A stretch of DNA of 64,000 nt from Agromyces kandeliae. GTDB lineage: Bacteria; Actinomycetota; Actinomycetes; Actinomycetales; Microbacteriaceae. Every line of letters starts with the position of its first letter. Positions within the stretch are counted from its first letter, which is position 1. The translations under genes were made by a program, and so were the position numbers. Below are positions 62,117-64,000 of the stretch, piece after piece. The DNA lies in contig NZ_WKJD01000019.1 in the NCBI RefSeq assembly GCF_009674665.1, forward strand, positions 1 to 64,000, read 5' to 3'. The notes under the pieces were generated by a model. That model did no database searches. It saw only the letters and a list, made by a program, of their open reading frames with translations, and was not told the origin of the DNA.

Positions 62117-63685
62117 GTGCGAGAGGTCGACCCGACGAGGCGAGAGTCGGGACCGTCGTCACGAGAGATCTCCCGCAGGGTCGCGATGCTCGTCTCGGGC
62201 GCGAGCACCTTCGGTGCGCTGATCGTCTTCCTCTACTTCTCGCTGATCGACCCGATACCGGTCGACGACGAGGCGGTGCGGTCGATCGAGACCGAGGGCA
62301 TCGTGACCTTCGCGGTCGTCGGAGCGGTGATCCTCGTCGGTGCGCTCGCGATGGTCATCTGGCTGGGGCGACCGATCCGGAAGTGGCTGGCCCTGATCGA
62401 GGACGGCACGCCCGCCTCGGAGATGCCGCCGAGGGTCGCTCGCCTGGTCGTGGTGTGGCCGCTCGTCGGAGCCTCGCTCGTCGCCGTCAGCAGTCTCCTC
62501 GTGGCCGTGTTCCTCGCGATCCTGTACGACGATCCGGGCAATTTCGTCGGCATCGCCATCGGCGGCGCCGTCGGGACGACCATCGTCTACTTCGGCACCG
62601 ACCTGATCTGGCGGCAACAGGTTCCGACCTTCTTCCCCGATGGGCACCTGAGCAGCATCCCGGCCTTCCGGCTCCTGGTGCGGAGACGCCTGCTCCTGGC
62701 CTTCATCCTCATCGGCGGGCTCACGCCGACGCTGCTCGTGGTCCTGTCGCAGGTACGCACGCGAGCCGTGCTCGACGCCGAGAATCCCCAGGCGATCCTC
62801 GACAACCTCGTCGTCGTGCAGCTGTTCATCCTCGGGGTCGGGTTGGCCGCGGGCCTCATCACGGCGGTCCTCGTCGCGCGCGCCATCGTGGGGCCGCTGC
62901 AGGCCCTGGAGGTGGCGATGGGTCGCGTGGAGGGCGGCGAGCTCGACACGACGGTCGTGGTGGCCACCAACGACGAGCTCGGCTACCTCGGCGAGCGATT
63001 CAACGTCATGACGGACGGGTTGCGCCAGGGGGAACGACTCAGGGAGCTGTTCGGCCTCTACGTCAGCGCCGAGGTCGCCCAGGCCGCCGTGGAAACCGGG
63101 GCCGGGCTCGGTGGAACGCTCGTCGACTGCTCGGTGGTCTTCTCGGACATCCGTGACTTCACGACGCTCAGCGAGCGGATGCCGCCCGCGCGACTGGTCG
63201 AGGTGATCAACCGGTACATGACCGCCATGGTGTCGGTCGTCGTCGATCACGGGGGCGTGGTCACGCGCTTCGGAGGGGATTCGATCCTGGCGGTCTTCGG
63301 AACGCCGCTGAACCCCATGGGCGATCATGCCGACCGAGCAGTGAGAGCGGCGTTCGGGATGCGTCGGGCGCTGGCGGCCTTCAACCGGGAGGCGACCATC
63401 GACCGCCTCCCGAACCTCGAGGCCGGGATCGGCATCGCGAGCGGGCCGGTCATCGCCGGCAACATCGGCGGCAAGGAGCGGATCGAGTACACGGTGATGG
63501 GGGATGCCGTCAACCTCGCCGCGCGATTGGAGGACCGGACCAAGGATGCCGGCGCCCCCATCCTCATGAGCGCCGAGACCTACCGGGCGATCGACGGACA
63601 CCAGGACCTGCCCGCCAGGGCGCTGACGGACCTGCAGATCAAGGGGAAGCGAGACCCGGTCACCGCCTACGCCATCTCCGATTGA
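62117..63685 (+). CDS. Membrane-bound class III nucleotidyl cyclase
   Basis: A 522-residue protein with about six membrane helices (residues 22-290), a HAMP segment (ARAIVGPLQALEVAMGRVEGG) and a C-terminal class III cyclase domain. The two metal-binding Asp are in VFSDIRDFTTLS and FGGDSILAVFG, and the transition-state Asn/Arg are in NLAARLE. The base-specifying Lys of adenylyl cyclases is Arg here (VTRFGGD). It is expected to make cAMP or a related cyclic nucleotide in response to a membrane signal. GTG 62117 follows the PCD-VOC gene by 5 bases. Confidence 0.9.
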   Translation: MREVDPTRRESGPSSREISRRVAMLVSGASTFGALIVFLYFSLIDPIPVDDEAVRSIETEGIVTFAVVGAVILVGALAMVIWLGRPIRKWLALIEDGTPASEMPPRVARLVVVWPLVGASLVAVSSLLVAVFLAILYDDPGNFVGIAIGGAVGTTIVYFGTDLIWRQQVPTFFPDGHLSSIPAFRLLVRRRLLLAFILIGGLTPTLLVVLSQVRTRAVLDAENPQAILDNLVVVQLFILGVGLAAGLITAVLVARAIVGPLQALEVAMGRVEGGELDTTVVVATNDELGYLGERFNVMTDGLRQGERLRELFGLYVSAEVAQAAVETGAGLGGTLVDCSVVFSDIRDFTTLSERMPPARLVEVINRYMTAMVSVVVDHGGVVTRFGGDSILAVFGTPLNPMGDHADRAVRAAFGMRRALAAFNREATIDRLPNLEAGIGIASGPVIAGNIGGKERIEYTVMGDAVNLAARLEDRTKDAGAPILMSAETYRAIDGHQDLPARALTDLQIKGKRDPVTAYAISD

Positions 63686-63695
63686 CCCGGCGCGG

Positions 63696-63730
63696 AGCGG
63701 GACCGACGCGCCTCCGGCGTCGTTCCCGCT
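63696..63730. terminator. Bidirectional hairpin between cyclase and ABC-F genes
   Basis: 14-bp stem with one mismatch (AGCGGGACCGACGC 63696-63709 with GCGTCGTTCCCGCT 63717-63730) and a 7-base loop, overlapping the stop of the convergent ABC-F gene. Confidence 0.7.
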
Positions 63731-64000
63731 ACGCCAGCTCGATGAGCTCCTGGTACTCCCGGCTCCAATGATCCTCGACGCCGTCGGGCATGATCAGCAC
63801 GCGCTCGGGATTGAGCGACTCGACCGCACCGGGGTCGTGCGAGACGAGGACGACGGCGCCCTCGTAGTGCGCGAGCGCGTCGAGGATCTCCTCGCGGCTG
63901 GCGGGGTCGAGGTTGTTCGTCGGCTCGTCGAGGAGCAGCACGTTCGCGCCCGAGACGACGATCGTGGCCAGCGCGAGGCGGGTCTTCTCGCCGCCGGAGA
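63729..64000 (-). CDS. ABC-F family ATPase, C-terminal end only
   Basis: Only the last 90 residues are in the window. The signature [11 protein letters not shown], the Walker [12 protein letters not shown] and the switch region [23 protein letters not shown] identify the second ATPase module of an ABC-F protein (EttA/Uup/Msr type), which acts on the ribosome and not in transport. The C-terminal tail is short ([12 protein letters not shown]), without a long coiled-coil extension. Whether it is a housekeeping factor or an antibiotic-resistance factor cannot be told. Confidence 0.9.
   Translation of the reverse strand, partial: SGGEKTRLALATIVVSGANVLLLDEPTNNLDPASREEILDALAHYEGAVVLVSHDPGAVESLNPERVLIMPDGVEDHWSREYQELIELA

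Overview
This window is a single high-GC bacterial chromosome segment. It looks actinobacterial, most probably Microbacteriaceae. The reasons are an RbpA gene, the PafB-PafC-TatA-TatC-HelY block, DUF3097 and DUF3099 genes, a Corynebacterium-type GlgA/GlgC pair, an actinobacterial SOS box, many GTG and some TTG starts, a tRNA-Leu without an encoded CCA, and frequent starts that sit 6-7 bases after a TANNNT hexamer (leaderless genes). I cannot fix the genus. I see no prophage, insertion sequence, CRISPR array or rRNA.

Layout. 1-2.8 kb: a cut-off aquaporin divergent from a PTS-type dihydroxyacetone kinase operon (dhaKLM). 3-11 kb: small unknown genes, an AraC-VOC-UvrA-like operon on the minus strand, a patatin/acyltransferase pair, an HdeD-like membrane protein and an atypical SDR. 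11.3-14 kb: NfeD-SPFH-GDPD, then rbpA. 14-27.3 kb, minus strand: M20 peptidase, UppP, (PAC2 on plus), HAD, TrmI, FKBP lipoprotein, PafB, PafC, TatA, TatC, HelY and Lnt. This is the gene skeleton of the actinobacterial Pup-proteasome locus, but mpa/arc, dop, pup, prcBA and pafA are absent from their usual place between trmI and pafB. 27.5-33.8 kb: tRNA-Leu(GAG) with a strong terminator, a densely folded non-coding stretch, and an SOS-box-driven mutasome operon imuA'-imuB-dnaE2.

33.8-41.6 kb: membrane and transport genes, DUF3097, a ferritin-like/VIT1 iron transporter, and an Lrp-type regulator divergent from a Cys/Met PLP lyase. 41.7-51.2 kb: a helicase, an SGNH hydrolase, a D,D-carboxypeptidase, an rRNA methyltransferase, a sirtuin, a glycosyltransferase/hydrolase pair, an exonuclease and ribosomal protein L31 type B. 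51.3-55.3 kb: an ABC ATPase, divergent glgA/glgC, serB. 55.4-64 kb: a secreted beta-propeller protein, FabG, DUF3099 and SURF1 genes, a DHFR-like enzyme, DUF2200, a gamma-carbonic-anhydrase-like protein, ArfB, a pterin-dehydratase/VOC fusion, a class III nucleotidyl cyclase, and the C-terminal end of an ABC-F protein.

Most notable signals: (1) a 9-mer, GGATGCCGC/GCGGCATCC, seen roughly 40 times where about two are expected by composition; (2) the missing proteasome core in an otherwise syntenic locus; (3) two interlocked inverted repeats (pseudoknot-like) between tRNA-Leu and the SOS operon; (4) a 17-bp direct repeat in the shared glgA/glgC promoter; (5) about eleven apparent leaderless promoters that also decide start codons.
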